64,000 nt of DNA from JAVBWO01 sp036677375 (GCA_036677375.1 JAVBWO010000005.1:1-64000); one strand, 5' to 3'. Positions 27,117 to 36,434 are shown, counted from the first letter of the stretch. Program-made: numbers and translations. Notes: a model not told the origin generated them from the sequence alone.

Positions 27117-27797
27117 TTATCCGAGAAAAAGGGGAAACGGCAGGATCAAAAATACCGTCACCGTCCACAAGGCATGCGCCACGATACAGGCAACCAGGTT
27201 TTGCCGCCACCAATATAATAAGCCAAAAAACAAGCCTGCTACAGCCGCCGCCAGAACCAGCATGCTATTGCCGGTCACCACATGGGCGCCGGCATAAAAG
27301 AGCGCCGCTAAAAGCCAGCCCCGAAAGCCCCCCAGACGCTCCATGGCCCCGCGCTGTACAAAACCCCGCCAAAAGATTTCCTCACAGGGGCTGGTGACAA
27401 AAAAGAGCAAAAGTCCCGTGAAGAAAGGGTTGTCACCCTTGCCTAAGGCGTAGATATCGGCAACGGCATCAGGATGGAACCAAGCGGCGAAAGGCCCCGG
27501 CAAAAACAGGTACAACAAAGCAGCCAAAATATCACCTGCCATGAAGATCACATAGAGCAGAGCGAAACCGGCCAAACCGATGCCCACCTCCCGGGCGGTG
27601 ATCTCACAAAACCGCACAGGCGCGCCCCCGAAGAGCCAGGCATAACCGCCCAAGAGCAAAGCGGCTCCTGCCATCAGCAGCCAGAAGTTGCCCGGCCGCC
27701 AGACAAAGACCCCATACCAAAGGCAATAACTAAAAAGCAACCCCAACCAAAGGCTGGGGGCCGCGATATTCTTCTTAAAAGATTGAGAAGATGCCAT
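27117..27797 (-). CDS. CPBP-family intramembrane metalloprotease (Rce1/CAAX type)
   Basis: A 226-residue protein with about seven to eight membrane helices and the CPBP motifs: EEIFWRG (the EExxxR motif, about 145), FYAGAH (about 170) and a third histidine in VAHALW (about 212). Family members are membrane proteases that trim prenylated or peptide substrates, and in bacteria often serve bacteriocin immunity or stress signalling. It overlaps the MenA-like gene by 23 bases and lies upstream of an efflux operon, so a role in peptide processing with that efflux system is possible but not shown. Confidence 0.85.
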   Translation of the reverse strand: MASSQSFKKNIAAPSLWLGLLFSYCLWYGVFVWRPGNFWLLMAGAALLLGGYAWLFGGAPVRFCEITAREVGIGLAGFALLYVIFMAGDILAALLYLFLPGPFAAWFHPDAVADIYALGKGDNPFFTGLLLFFVTSPCEEIFWRGFVQRGAMERLGGFRGWLLAALFYAGAHVVTGNSMLVLAAAVAGLFFGLLYWWRQNLVACIVAHALWTVTVFLILPFPLFLG

Positions 27798-28698
27798 AAG
27801 ACCATGCTCCTATCAGAATTCCGCCCAGATATAAAAGGGAAAAGGCCAGATGCTGCCGGACCGCCATTCCCTCGATTTGCAGCCGGGCCTCCCGCTCTCC
27901 CGCCGCTCCTTTTTTGACCGTAGTGAAAAGCCGGGGCAGCCTAAAAATCAAAAGCCAGGTCAACATAGTATATGCCGGGAGTTGTCCGCCTAAAACCAAA
28001 AGAAGGATCAAAACAAAGGGCGCCAGATTCAGCACCCAGCTCAAGCCAACGCTGCCCTTCGGACCTAAGGCCAGCGCCAAGGTGGCGATACCGGCGCGCC
28101 GGTCATAGGCAAGATCCCGGATATCATTATTATGCAGCACCGAGGCTACCAAACATCCCAAAGGCAAAGCCGCCGCTAAAACCACAAGCGGCAGACGGGC
28201 CGTCTGCACAAAATAGGCGCCGCCTACCATCAAAGGCCCCATGAGAAAGAAAACGCATACCGTCCCCAGGCCTTTGTATTTATAGGCAATACCGGCGGTA
28301 TAACCGTAGCCGCCCACGATGCCCACCACGCCGAAAGCAATGATGCCCCAGCCCCGGGCCAAAAATAAAAACAAGCCACAAAGCGCCGCCAGGGCAAAAA
28401 ACAGGAGACCGACATTGCGCACGGCGCGGGGCGCTAAAATCTCATTCACCAATTCCGGCACCGTGGGCGCGGAATCATTATTGATGTCCACGCCCGTCAC
28501 ATAATCGCCGTAAGTATTGATCATATTGGTACCTAGATGAAGGGAACAACCCCCCACCAGGGTCAGCAAAAAAAGCAGCCAATGGAAACGGCCCGTATCA
28601 GCGAAGGCCAAAGCGCCGCCCAAGGCCACCGGCAGCACCGAAACCGGCAAAGACCAGGGTCTGGTCGCTTTAAACCAGGTCATCAGAGAATTGTGCAT
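27775..28698 (-). CDS. menA: UbiA-family prenyltransferase, MenA-like
   Basis: A 307-residue protein with eight or nine membrane helices. The first Asp-rich motif is NMINTYGDYVTGVD (about 58-71, the NDxxDxxxD position) and the second is HNNDIRDLAYDRRAG (about 190). MenA attaches the polyprenyl tail to dihydroxynaphthoate in menaquinone synthesis. The overall form suits MenA better than UbiA or heme O synthase, but no other men gene is here. The first motif has Thr instead of the usual Asp after Asn. It overlaps the CPBP protease gene downstream, so the two are co-transcribed. Confidence 0.75.
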   Translation of the reverse strand: MHNSLMTWFKATRPWSLPVSVLPVALGGALAFADTGRFHWLLFLLTLVGGCSLHLGTNMINTYGDYVTGVDINNDSAPTVPELVNEILAPRAVRNVGLLFFALAALCGLFLFLARGWGIIAFGVVGIVGGYGYTAGIAYKYKGLGTVCVFFLMGPLMVGGAYFVQTARLPLVVLAAALPLGCLVASVLHNNDIRDLAYDRRAGIATLALALGPKGSVGLSWVLNLAPFVLILLLVLGGQLPAYTMLTWLLIFRLPRLFTTVKKGAAGEREARLQIEGMAVRQHLAFSLLYLGGILIGAWSYGIFSIF

Positions 28699-28802
28699 CC
28701 TGTTGCCACCTTCGAGAATTTTTTATATTTTCCAATATCTTTTGAGAAGGCGTCCCTCCGGCAAAGCAGGTTCTTCTTGCCGCCGCAGCAAGCCGGAACA
28801 CC

Positions 28803-29765
28803 TCAGACCATACGAATGGCAAATTCCGGGCAGTCCTGGGTACAATAACCGCAGGAAACACAAAGAGCCTTATCCAAAACGGGAATATCCTTGCCGCTTT
28901 CGTGCTTACCCATGGTCAGCGCCCCGCTGGGACAATGGGCGATGCAGGTACCGCAAGCTTTGCAGACATTGGGCAAAATGGTCAAAGATTTGTTGAACTT
29001 CAGACCGCCGAATTCCTCTTCGGCAATGGATTCCCCGTTGAAATAGCGCAGGTTGAAAGAAAGCTCTTTTTCATTGATCATCCCCACCGCCTGGGCCGCC
29101 ACCGGCAAAGACCTGGCAAATGCCATGGCTTCCCGGTAGCGGGACATAAAGACGCCGCCTCCTAAGGCTTTCATGAGATAAATGCCTTTATCGGCTTCCT
29201 GGCATTTATAGATCGCTCGGGTCATATCGGCATTGCTGCCCCCCATGACCCCAAGTCCGGTAAAGTTGTTCAAAGGGAAGATGACATCCAGATCATCGTT
29301 TTCTGCGGCGGACAAAACACCCTTGACATTATGGCAGGAAAACCCGATGGCGCGGATCACGCCTTTTTTCTTATAATCTTTCAGGCATTCCCAGGCCCCG
29401 GCAAAGATATCAAAAATATCACCGCCAAAACGGGCGGCATGTAAAAGCATGATATCGATATAGGAACGCCCCAGATCTTCTAAAGCTTCCCCAATGCTTT
29501 TTTCCATTCCTTCATAGGTCTGAGCGGGAGATTTGCTGGTAATGACGAGCTCGCCTGTAAAACCCTTCATGGCTTCCCCGATATAGCGCGCGGTACGATA
29601 GACCTCCGCCGTATCAAAAAAATTGATACCGACCTCCATGCCCAGCCGCAGCAATCTGACAGCTTCTTTGGGATCGATATTGGCTTGCAGCGGCCCCAGG
29701 GGCAATACGCCGAAGCATAATTCCGTCACTTCGATACCGGTTCTGCCCAGAATATTTTTATTCAT
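28803..29765 (-). CDS. aldo/keto reductase with C-terminal 2[4Fe-4S] ferredoxin domain
   Basis: The 320-residue protein has an aldo/keto reductase barrel (LGRTGIEVTELCFG, GINFFDTAEVY with the catalytic Asp and Tyr, about 35-50) followed by two ferredoxin motifs: CKACGTCIAHCPSGAL and CVSCGYCTQDCPEF. This fused form is common in anaerobic Clostridia and is thought to move electrons between ferredoxin and a carbonyl or NAD(P)H; the substrate is not known. GGGGGAGG precedes two adjacent ATGs; I take the second (spacing 7). It lies 104 bases before the MenA-like gene and may share its transcript. Confidence 0.88.
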   Translation of the reverse strand: MNKNILGRTGIEVTELCFGVLPLGPLQANIDPKEAVRLLRLGMEVGINFFDTAEVYRTARYIGEAMKGFTGELVITSKSPAQTYEGMEKSIGEALEDLGRSYIDIMLLHAARFGGDIFDIFAGAWECLKDYKKKGVIRAIGFSCHNVKGVLSAAENDDLDVIFPLNNFTGLGVMGGSNADMTRAIYKCQEADKGIYLMKALGGGVFMSRYREAMAFARSLPVAAQAVGMINEKELSFNLRYFNGESIAEEEFGGLKFNKSLTILPNVCKACGTCIAHCPSGALTMGKHESGKDIPVLDKALCVSCGYCTQDCPEFAIRMV

Positions 29766-30267
29766 CATTTTGCCTCCCCCACATGCTGTAAGAATGACTT
29801 TATTATACAACAGTTTAATTTGTGGCTTCAAGCTTAAGGTGAGCGAAATCGAACCCAACCCGGTTTTTTGCACGAGAGAAGCACTCCATACGGGGTTATC
29901 CTCCTTGCTTTACAGCAAGTAAAGCGGCGGTGTCTGCCTTTTCTTTCGCGCTTCTCAAGTAAAAAATGCATCGACCTCCGCCCCAGGGAATTTGTATTTT
30001 GCTAGGCAGAGGATGACGCTATCCTTTACGCATGCCAAATACTTTATAAGACCTAATCCTGTATCGGCGTCCTGTTTTGTGCAATAGGGCGTTGCCGTCA
30101 ATGGGAATACCAATAGATATTCTTCAATCCTCCGCCTTGTCCTACGCAAAACATCCTTGCCGCTATATGATAATTTTAGATGTTACATACTAGGATGTTA
30201 ACAACGCAAAACGCGGATTAAGCAAAGCCGAGGCGGGTTAGTTTGACTCTCCTCACCTTATTTCTCC
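29766..30267. other. 500-base spacer without recognised genes
   Basis: An open frame of 64 codons on the minus strand (29955-30149, from a TTG start) has no ribosome site and no recognised family. A small hairpin (CTTGCT/AGCAAG) lies near 29905. A GGTTCGATT-like T-loop near 29840 does not fold as a tRNA. The tract may be a dispersed repeat or a decayed gene. Confidence 0.4.
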
Positions 30268-30296
30268 TTGACAATAAAGCCGGCAAACACTATGAT
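30268..30296 (+). promoter_or_regulatory. consensus sigma-A promoter of tyrS
   Basis: TTGACA (30268-30273) and TATGAT (30291-30296) with a 17-base spacer, 45 bases before the tyrS start. The expected leader is only about 35-40 bases, so there is no room for a T-box here. Confidence 0.85.
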
Positions 30297-30340
30297 TGTA
30301 AGGTAGCACGCTTTATATGATATAAAAGGAGATTTGTCAC

Positions 30341-31564
30341 ATGCAAAACGTATTTGATGTCCTGACCGAAAGGGGCTATGTGGAGCAGTCCACCGACGCC
30401 GAAGCAATCAGAGAATTGTTAGGCCGGGAGTCTGTTACTTTTTATATAGGCTTTGACCCCACCGCAGACAGCCTGCATGTCGGTCACTTTATCCAGATCA
30501 TGGTCATGATGCACATGCAACAAGCCGGACACCGTCCCATCGCTTTATTCGGCGGCGGCACCGGCATGGTGGGCGACCCTTCGGGCCGCACCGACATGCG
30601 GAAGATGCTGACGAAAGAACAGATCCGCTACAATGTGGAATCTTTCAAAAAACAAATGAGCCGTTTCATCCGTTTCGGGGATGATGCCGCCATTATGGTG
30701 GACAACGGCGACTGGCTCTTAAACCTCAATTATATTGAATTTATCCGGGACATCGGTCGCCATTTCTCCGTTAACCGGATGCTGGACGCGGAATGCTTCA
30801 AATCCAGGATGGAGCACGGCCTATCTTTTTTGGAATTCAACTATATGCTGATGCAAAGCTATGATTTCCTGGAGCTTTTCAAGCGCTACCACTGCCAGCT
30901 GCAATTAGGCGGCAACGACCAGTGGTCCAATATCCTGTTCGGGGTGGATCTGGTGCGCCGGGTGGAAAGCCGGCAGGTCTACGGCCTCACCTTCAAGCTT
31001 CTGACCACCGCTTCCGGCAAGAAGATGGGTAAGACGGAAAGCGGCGCTTTATGGCTGGATCCCGAAAAAACCAGCCCCTATGACTTTTACCAATACTGGC
31101 GTAACATTGACGATGCCGATGTAAAAAATTGTCTGGCTCTCCTGACCTTTTTGCCCATGACGGAAGTCAACCGTCTGGGCGCCTTGGAGGATTCCGCCAT
31201 TAACGAAGCTAAAAAAGTCCTGGCCTATGAGGTCACCAAGCTGATACACGGCAGCGAGGAAGCCGATAAAGCCAAAGCGGCCGCCGAAGCCTTGTTCGGC
31301 AGCGGCGCCGACGCGGAGCTTCCCGGCACCACTGTATCGGCAGCGGAGTTCAAAGACGGCATGGATATTCTGGCTCTTCTCACCAAAGCCGGCCTGATCT
31401 CGTCTAAGAGCGAAGGACGCCGTTTGGTAGACGGAGGCGGCATCTACCTCAATAACCAAGTCATCAATGATTACGGCCGTTTAATCACCTTAGCCGATTT
31501 CACCGACAACCGCCTGCTCCTCCGGAAAGGCAAAAAAGTATACCATGAGATCATCTTAGGATAA
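30341..31564 (+). CDS. tyrS: tyrosyl-tRNA synthetase
   Basis: TyrS charges tRNA(Tyr). The 407-residue class I synthetase has the HIGH box in the form HVGH (FDPTADSLHVGHF, about 40), the substrate pocket sequence QLGGNDQWSNI (about 190) and the KMSKS box as KKMGKT (about 228). A C-terminal S4 RNA-binding domain ends the protein (about 345-405). AAAAGGAG precedes the ATG. It is one of the few plus-strand genes in this part, a single-gene unit with a strong promoter and a terminator at 31845. Confidence 0.97.
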   Translation: MQNVFDVLTERGYVEQSTDAEAIRELLGRESVTFYIGFDPTADSLHVGHFIQIMVMMHMQQAGHRPIALFGGGTGMVGDPSGRTDMRKMLTKEQIRYNVESFKKQMSRFIRFGDDAAIMVDNGDWLLNLNYIEFIRDIGRHFSVNRMLDAECFKSRMEHGLSFLEFNYMLMQSYDFLELFKRYHCQLQLGGNDQWSNILFGVDLVRRVESRQVYGLTFKLLTTASGKKMGKTESGALWLDPEKTSPYDFYQYWRNIDDADVKNCLALLTFLPMTEVNRLGALEDSAINEAKKVLAYEVTKLIHGSEEADKAKAAAEALFGSGADAELPGTTVSAAEFKDGMDILALLTKAGLISSKSEGRRLVDGGGIYLNNQVINDYGRLITLADFTDNRLLLRKGKKVYHEIILG

Positions 31565-31844
31565 TCAGAGATCATTGGAATCATGCGGAGTCATTTGGGA
31601 TACCTGAGCCCCAACCTTAAAACTAAATTTTGTCATCCCGTCTCTCGCGCACCCTTTGCTTTATCCACTCCTGAACTGTGTGATCGCTCATCCCATGATT
31701 GCCTCTTGCACCTTGGGAAATTGGAAATTGAATGAGGCTAATAAGAAAAAGCCCCACGCAAAACCGCAATATCCCGGCCGGTAAAGTTATAAAACCGCCG
31801 ATTCACTTCAATTGCCCCCTCGGCAAGCCTGATTGCCTGTCGAT
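31565..31844. other. downstream spacer of tyrS
   Basis: No gene is supported. Just after the stop (31564-31600) the plus strand shows degenerate GATCATT/AATCATG/GTCATTT units, one of the short-period tracts seen in several spacers. The rest has ordinary composition. Confidence 0.4.
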
Positions 31845-31887
31845 AAAAAACAAGCTGTCCCCTATAGGAACAGCTTGTTTTACTTTT
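31845..31887. terminator. bidirectional terminator between tyrS and the lipoprotein gene
   Basis: AAAACAAGCTGT and ACAGCTTGTTTT pair fully around an 11-base loop. The plus strand continues TACTTTTT and the minus strand ends in a T-rich run, so it can end both converging transcripts. Confidence 0.8.
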
Positions 31888-31999
31888 TCATATGTTATTG
31901 GACCACTGTTCGCTCCGCCGGTTTGACAATTGTCCATGGAACCGACCACGATACAGACCATGGTACAGATCGGGCAGCTTCAAGTAATGCAGACCTTCC

Positions 32000-32314
32000 C
32001 TACTGAGCGGTATCTGCACCAGTTGTATCGCCGTCGGTAAGAGTGGGAGCGCTATCGGTGAACACATTATCCGAGGTTCCGGGAGCAGCGCTGTCGTCAA
32101 ATGTGGAATCCGTAGTCCCCGGCGTGGTGTTGTCGGTGGGCGCGTTGTCCGTAGACTCAAAAGTGCTGTCGGTGGTTGCGCTATCCGTAGTTCCTTCCGT
32201 GGTGGCACCGGTGGAAGCATCCTTGCCGGCGGCATTGCCGCAACCGGCAAATGCGGCCAAAGCCACAACCAATATCATGCCAATTACTAAAACCTTGAAA
32301 CTTTTTCTGAACAT
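32000..32314 (-). CDS. small Thr/Asp-rich lipoprotein, unknown function
   Basis: A 104-residue predicted lipoprotein: basic N-terminus MFRKSFKVLVIGM, hydrophobic segment and lipobox AAFAGC (Cys at about 24). The mature part is low in complexity and rich in Thr, Asp, Ser and Ala, with the repeated element TTDSTFE/D. It carries no recognisable domain and may be a disordered surface linker. The start follows GGGGAGG, with a perfect-spacing promoter upstream (32381-32409). It is a single-gene unit. The function is unknown. Confidence 0.7.
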   Translation of the reverse strand: MFRKSFKVLVIGMILVVALAAFAGCGNAAGKDASTGATTEGTTDSATTDSTFESTDNAPTDNTTPGTTDSTFDDSAAPGTSDNVFTDSAPTLTDGDTTGADTAQ

Positions 32315-32380
32315 TTTTTTGACCTCCCCAAATTTTTGGCGGGAACCCGATACGAACTTCCCGCTCTTCAAACGCCCCCC

Positions 32381-32409
32381 ATATTAGCACAACATATTTT
32401 GGCTGTCAA
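32381..32409 (-). promoter_or_regulatory. sigma-A promoter of the lipoprotein gene
   Basis: On the minus strand TTGACA (32404-32409) and TAATAT (32381-32386) are 17 bases apart, about 70 bases upstream of the ATG. The match is strong, supporting real expression of this small lipoprotein. Confidence 0.8.
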
Positions 32410-32608
32410 AGCAAAAGAACCCGCAAAAATCGACCCTTGACGGCGAGGGTCAGATTCAGGATTGCGCATACCGCCTGATAAGTCCCATATATTTTTTCTT
32501 CTATGCCAAGCTGAATTTTCAGGAACGTTACCCATCACTTTTTTTGCCCGATTTCTGGGAAAACCCGGCAAAATCAGCACAATTTTCCGGACACACAAAA
32601 ACCTCATC

Positions 32609-32634
32609 AAAAAAGGGCCCCTTTCGGGGCCCCG
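32609..32634 (-). terminator. rho-independent terminator after the DUF815 ATPase gene
   Basis: On the minus strand GGGCCCC-GAAA-GGGGCCC is a seven-base perfect stem with a stable GAAA loop and six T after it, about 90 bases past the stop. Confidence 0.85.
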
Positions 32635-32725
32635 CCTTGACCATATTCTTATTTAAAGTCCGCGGCCTGCCGTCACCTTTGCTCAAGCGGCCTTATGGTT
32701 CACTGATTTTAGAAAAAACCAATGA

Positions 32726-33988
32726 TTAATAACCTTGTCCCTGCAAACTGGTGATGAATTGCCGGGCGGTACGTCCGGAGCGGGCGTTTTGCCACATGGC
32801 CCAGTTAAGCGCCTCCTGACACAATCGTTCATCCGGCATAGCGATCTTTTCCATGGCGGCAATGCCCCGTACGATGTTGAGATATTCCTCCTGGTCGGGA
32901 GACAGGAATACCAAAGTCACGCCAAAGCGGTCGGATAAAGAGAGCTTCTCCGACATGGTATCCCCCACCCGCACTTCCTCCGTGGCTTCCTCCCGGTCGC
33001 ACCAGCTCTCATGGATCAAATGCCTGCGGTTGGAAGTGGCATAAAGCAGCACGTTTTGCGGAATCGCGGCAGCGCCTCCTTCCATGATGCCCTTAAAGGA
33101 ACGGTAATCGCCGTCGCCCCGGTCAAAGGAAAGATCATCGATGTAAATGATAAAATGCTGCAAGGGCTTGGCCCGCAACAGCTCCAAAAGCTCCCAAAAG
33201 GTATCCACATGACGCTGCCGCAGTTCGATGAGATAAAGGCCCTCTTCCCGGTAAAGATTGGCCACCGCTTTGATCATAGAGGACTTGCCGGTGCCCCGCT
33301 CCCCATACAATAGGACATTATTGCCTTTGCCATGCTTCAAGAAACCGGCGGTATTCCGGCAAAGGACGGCTTTGTGATGCTCGTATCCCACCAACTGCTC
33401 CAAAGTAACGAGGTCCGGCTCGCTGATTCCCAAAAGCTTGCCTTCCCAACGAAAGGATGTGTAACGGGCCATATAGCCCGTCCCAAGCTGATAATAGGCG
33501 GCGGCGAGCAATTGCATCAGCTTGTCCGGCGCAAGGCTTACAAAGCCTTCTGTCACGCTTTCCCGCACCCTTTGGAAACGGACGCCGTCTACCGGCGCGC
33601 CTTTGGCTTGGGGCCATAGTCTGAGCCATTGGGGTTCCGGTGCCGCCACCGGCCAGGCACTGAGCCATTCCGGAGTCTTATTGGCGTTTTCCTTTTGCAG
33701 CAAAGCGATTTCCGTCACCGCCGCATTTTGCAGTTCCTCCGGCAACTGTTCAAAGGGGACTACAGACAAAAGTCTGGTAAAATTATTTTCCAGCAGCAAC
33801 AATTCATCCGCCAGGCAAGCCGTGGACAGCACGCCGCCCAACCGGCGTTTTCCAGCTTCCTGAAGCAGGACGCTCCAATATTCCTCGCCCATGCCTCCCG
33901 TTGCCCGGCAGCCGGCAACCGGCTTTTCCAACAGTTCCCGAAAGAGTACCAATTTGTTCCATGGTTGCCTGATATTTTCCGTTATCAT
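32726..33988 (-). CDS. DUF815-family AAA+ ATPase
   Basis: The 420-residue protein belongs to DUF815, AAA+ ATPases of unknown job. The core is GISEPDLVTLEQLVGYE, then Walker A YGERGTGKSSM (about 220), Walker B IIYIDDLSF (about 265), sensor 1 LLYATSNRRH and the conserved DRFGVTLVF before the lid. The N-terminal 170 residues are variable. There is no strong ribosome site before the ATG. It stands alone with a good terminator. Role as a chaperone-like or remodelling ATPase is inferred only from the fold. Confidence 0.85.
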   Translation of the reverse strand: MITENIRQPWNKLVLFRELLEKPVAGCRATGGMGEEYWSVLLQEAGKRRLGGVLSTACLADELLLLENNFTRLLSVVPFEQLPEELQNAAVTEIALLQKENANKTPEWLSAWPVAAPEPQWLRLWPQAKGAPVDGVRFQRVRESVTEGFVSLAPDKLMQLLAAAYYQLGTGYMARYTSFRWEGKLLGISEPDLVTLEQLVGYEHHKAVLCRNTAGFLKHGKGNNVLLYGERGTGKSSMIKAVANLYREEGLYLIELRQRHVDTFWELLELLRAKPLQHFIIYIDDLSFDRGDGDYRSFKGIMEGGAAAIPQNVLLYATSNRRHLIHESWCDREEATEEVRVGDTMSEKLSLSDRFGVTLVFLSPDQEEYLNIVRGIAAMEKIAMPDERLCQEALNWAMWQNARSGRTARQFITSLQGQGY

Positions 33989-34286
33989 CGCGCTGTCGCA
34001 CCATCACTTTCTTTTGATTTCCCAATCCCGCAGATTCCCGTCTGAACCGGCCAAATAAATACCCGGCACCGCAAGGCATGCACACTATTTACCTGATATC
34101 ATAACAGCTGATATCATTATAGTATAATCGCCTTTATTTTACAAGAAAGGGGTTTTATCGTTTCCAGACCCCCAAAGTAATCAATCTCCGACTTTCCGGC
34201 CTGGCTGGTTGAGCGTAGGGGCGGCGCCAACTCTTCGAAGCCGCAAAGCAAACCTTGCCCAGGCCCGGTTTCTCTCGTCGCCAAAG

Positions 34287-34625
34287 TCAGGCGATCAGCG
34301 CGGTAAACACAGGATAAAGAAAAAGAACAAAACAGCCGTGGCCATGGGCAGTTTGCCAATGGCCAGATAATAGTTCCGGCAGGTAAAGAAATATACCGTG
34401 ATCAAAAATGCCGCATAACCCCAGTGCTTACGGGGCAAAGCTATTTTTTGACGGCCAATCAGCGAACCGGTGAGAAAAAAAGCAACGCCCAAAATCATCC
34501 GAAAAGCCAGGATGCTGGCGTTAAAGCCACCGGTATAACACATCTTTACCATCGCGGATTCCAAGGCCAAAAGCGCGGCAACAATTAAAGTTATTATAGC
34601 CCCTTTTCCCGTATTACCTAATCAT
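34287..34625 (-). pseudogene. decayed EamA/DMT-family transporter fragment
   Basis: The minus strand encodes pieces of an EamA-type permease in different frames. AAGGGGGAAA and an ATG lie at 34623-34625, but that frame stops after three codons; shifting the frame gives NTGKGAIITLIVAALLALES, then a membrane stretch like a DMT first half. Near 34330 the frame must shift again to read VLFLYPVFTALIA, a typical EamA helix end, and then it stops. The second half of the transporter is missing. Two frameshifts and a truncation make this a remnant. Confidence 0.65.
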
Positions 34626-34945
34626 TTTCCCCCTTGGTTTCATTGTTCCAACGCCCCCGGCAGCAAAAAACAGCTTATGCCACAACGAAAACGTCCTAAA
34701 CCGGACTCCTTTTGCCGCGAACACTAACAAGATTTATTATATGCCCGATGATCGCAGGTTACAATCGGTAAAAGACCGTCGCCTGCATCTTTGTAATTGA
34801 TTATAAAAAAAGCGTCTTTTTTATGTAAAATTTTTAATTTAATAAATTTAAGAATATATTTCACGGAATCATCAAACAAGGGGCAGGAATTTTCCTTGCA
34901 TTCAGCGAAAGCTAAATAGATTTTGTCTGAAATGGGGTTTTTTTA
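34626..34945. other. A+T-rich spacer upstream of the membrane protein gene
   Basis: No gene is supported. A two-part hairpin lies at 34750-34789: outer stem GATcGCAGG with CCTGCATC, inner stem CGGT-aaaag-ACCG. It is not followed directly by T. A structured RNA leader for the plus-strand genes is possible. Confidence 0.35.
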
Positions 34946-35461
34946 ATGTTTTCTGTCAATTCATTCAAGAAAAAAACCGGGCGCGCCGGAACGCTTTCTT
35001 CCGGGAGACTAAAAAAGCGGCCCCGCCGTTCCTTTAAAATCTTTCCCGTGACGATGTTAGGGTTTATTGTTTCTCTCATCATCCTGTTCCTCGGTATGTT
35101 GATTTATACCGGCGTTGTCTTTCTGACTAAGATGGACATTGAATATTCCACCACCACGCCGCTTTTGATTCTCTTATTGTCCGTCACCATAGGCGCTTTT
35201 GTCTCCAGCCTCATCATCCGTGGCAAAAGTCCGCTGCCCGCCGCTATCCTGGCCTTGATATTTTTCTGTTTTTGTTTTTATGAAAGCAAGCAAAGCGTTT
35301 TGGACGGTAGCACCCTTTCCGTAAAAGGAACTATCTTGAAGCTGGCCTTGATCATCCTGGCGGCTTTTGCCGGATATTTCTTGTCCTGGCTTTTGGCCAT
35401 CCCGGAACGCCGCAGGGAACAGGCCAGAAGACAAGCGCGAAACAGCCGCTGGGCTTCTTGA
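34946..35461 (+). CDS. small four-helix membrane protein (TIGR04086/YrzE-like)
   Basis: A 171-residue protein with a basic N-terminal 35 residues (KKKTGR, LKKRPRRS) followed by four hydrophobic helices at about 38-60, 70-90, 95-115 and 125-150, and a basic Arg-rich tail (ERRREQARRQARNSR). The layout resembles the TIGR04086/YrzE group of Firmicute membrane proteins, of unknown function; that match is by eye and moderate. The ribosome site is weak (GGGG before a T run). It lies 52 bases before corA on the same strand. Confidence 0.65.
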   Translation: MFSVNSFKKKTGRAGTLSSGRLKKRPRRSFKIFPVTMLGFIVSLIILFLGMLIYTGVVFLTKMDIEYSTTTPLLILLLSVTIGAFVSSLIIRGKSPLPAAILALIFFCFCFYESKQSVLDGSTLSVKGTILKLALIILAAFAGYFLSWLLAIPERRREQARRQARNSRWAS

Positions 35462-35513
35462 CTTGCCTGAAGGCGTCTCTGCTCATAGCGTTTTTTAGGA
35501 AGGAGGATCGTTT

Positions 35514-36434
35514 ATGATTGCTCTTCTGGAAAACCCCGCCGCCAATACCGCCGCATTTCAAAAGATTGCGACCGATGGCACATCCCCCTATCTTTGCCTT
35601 TTACACTTCAACCAAATGGAAGCGGCAAAACCATACCTTCCCATTGGCGAAGCCATCCTCCAGGAAGCCAAAATTTACGCCCCGCTAAAGTTTGAAAGCC
35701 ACGAAGGCTTAGACTATATCGCCTTAAACATTCCAAATCCAAGCAATCCCCAATCGGAGCAGGAAAAAGTCTGCATTTACTTTACCAAGCGTCTTTTGGT
35801 CTTCGTCAGCCGGGAACCGGAAAAGATCAAAAAGATCTTAGCCGCCACCCTCCTTGCCGAGGATGAGAATACGGCTCTGGAAAAGCTGCTTTATGATTAT
35901 TTTAACGCTCTTACCATCAATGACCACCTGCTTTTGGACAATATCGAACAAGAGATCTTCGAGCTGGAGGAAAACCTCATTACCTCCCGTACGGAGGATT
36001 ATATCAAAGCCATCATTGCTTTGCGTAAAAAGCTTTTGATTTGGAAGCGCTATTATGAGCAGCTCTTTTTGATCGGGGAAGCCATTGAAGAAAACGAAAA
36101 TAATCTGTTTTCCAAAAAACAGCTGCGTTATTTCCGCATGCAGACCAACCGCATCGACCGCCTATTCCATACCGTGCTACACCTCAGAGATTACGCCACG
36201 CAGATTCGGGAAGCCTACCAGGCTCAGGTAGATATCAACTTAAACGATACCATGCGCCTTTTTACTGTGGTCGCTGCGATTTTTTTACCCCTCACGCTCT
36301 TGGTGGGCTGGTACGGCATGAATTTTCCCATGCCGGAATTGCAGTGGCGCTTCGGCTATCCCATGATAATCATCATCAGTGTGATCGTGGTAGCGATATG
36401 TCTTATTCTCTTCAAAAAGCGCAAATGGTTTTAA
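35514..36434 (+). CDS. corA: CorA-family divalent cation channel
   Basis: CorA carries Mg2+ (also Co2+ or Ni2+) across the membrane as a pentamer. The 306-residue protein has the long acidic cytoplasmic domain with extended helices (about 130-245) and two C-terminal membrane helices (about 250-270 and 282-300). The selectivity signature is present as WYGMNF after the first helix, and the protein ends in a basic KKRKWF tail. GGAGGATCGTTT precedes the ATG. Two terminators follow the gene. Confidence 0.93.
   Translation: MIALLENPAANTAAFQKIATDGTSPYLCLLHFNQMEAAKPYLPIGEAILQEAKIYAPLKFESHEGLDYIALNIPNPSNPQSEQEKVCIYFTKRLLVFVSREPEKIKKILAATLLAEDENTALEKLLYDYFNALTINDHLLLDNIEQEIFELEENLITSRTEDYIKAIIALRKKLLIWKRYYEQLFLIGEAIEENENNLFSKKQLRYFRMQTNRIDRLFHTVLHLRDYATQIREAYQAQVDINLNDTMRLFTVVAAIFLPLTLLVGWYGMNFPMPELQWRFGYPMIIIISVIVVAICLILFKKRKWF

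Noticed and set aside
29835..29865. T-loop-like sequence GGTTCGATT (minus strand) as a tRNA 3' half
   Set aside because: The five-base T stem does not pair and no acceptor or anticodon arm can be found.
29955..30149. 64-codon minus-strand open frame upstream of tyrS
   Set aside because: It starts from TTG without a ribosome site and shows no family similarity; kept only as a note for the spacer.
30297..30340. T-box leader for tyrS
   Set aside because: The consensus promoter leaves a leader of only about 40 bases and the GGTGGnACCGCG element is absent.
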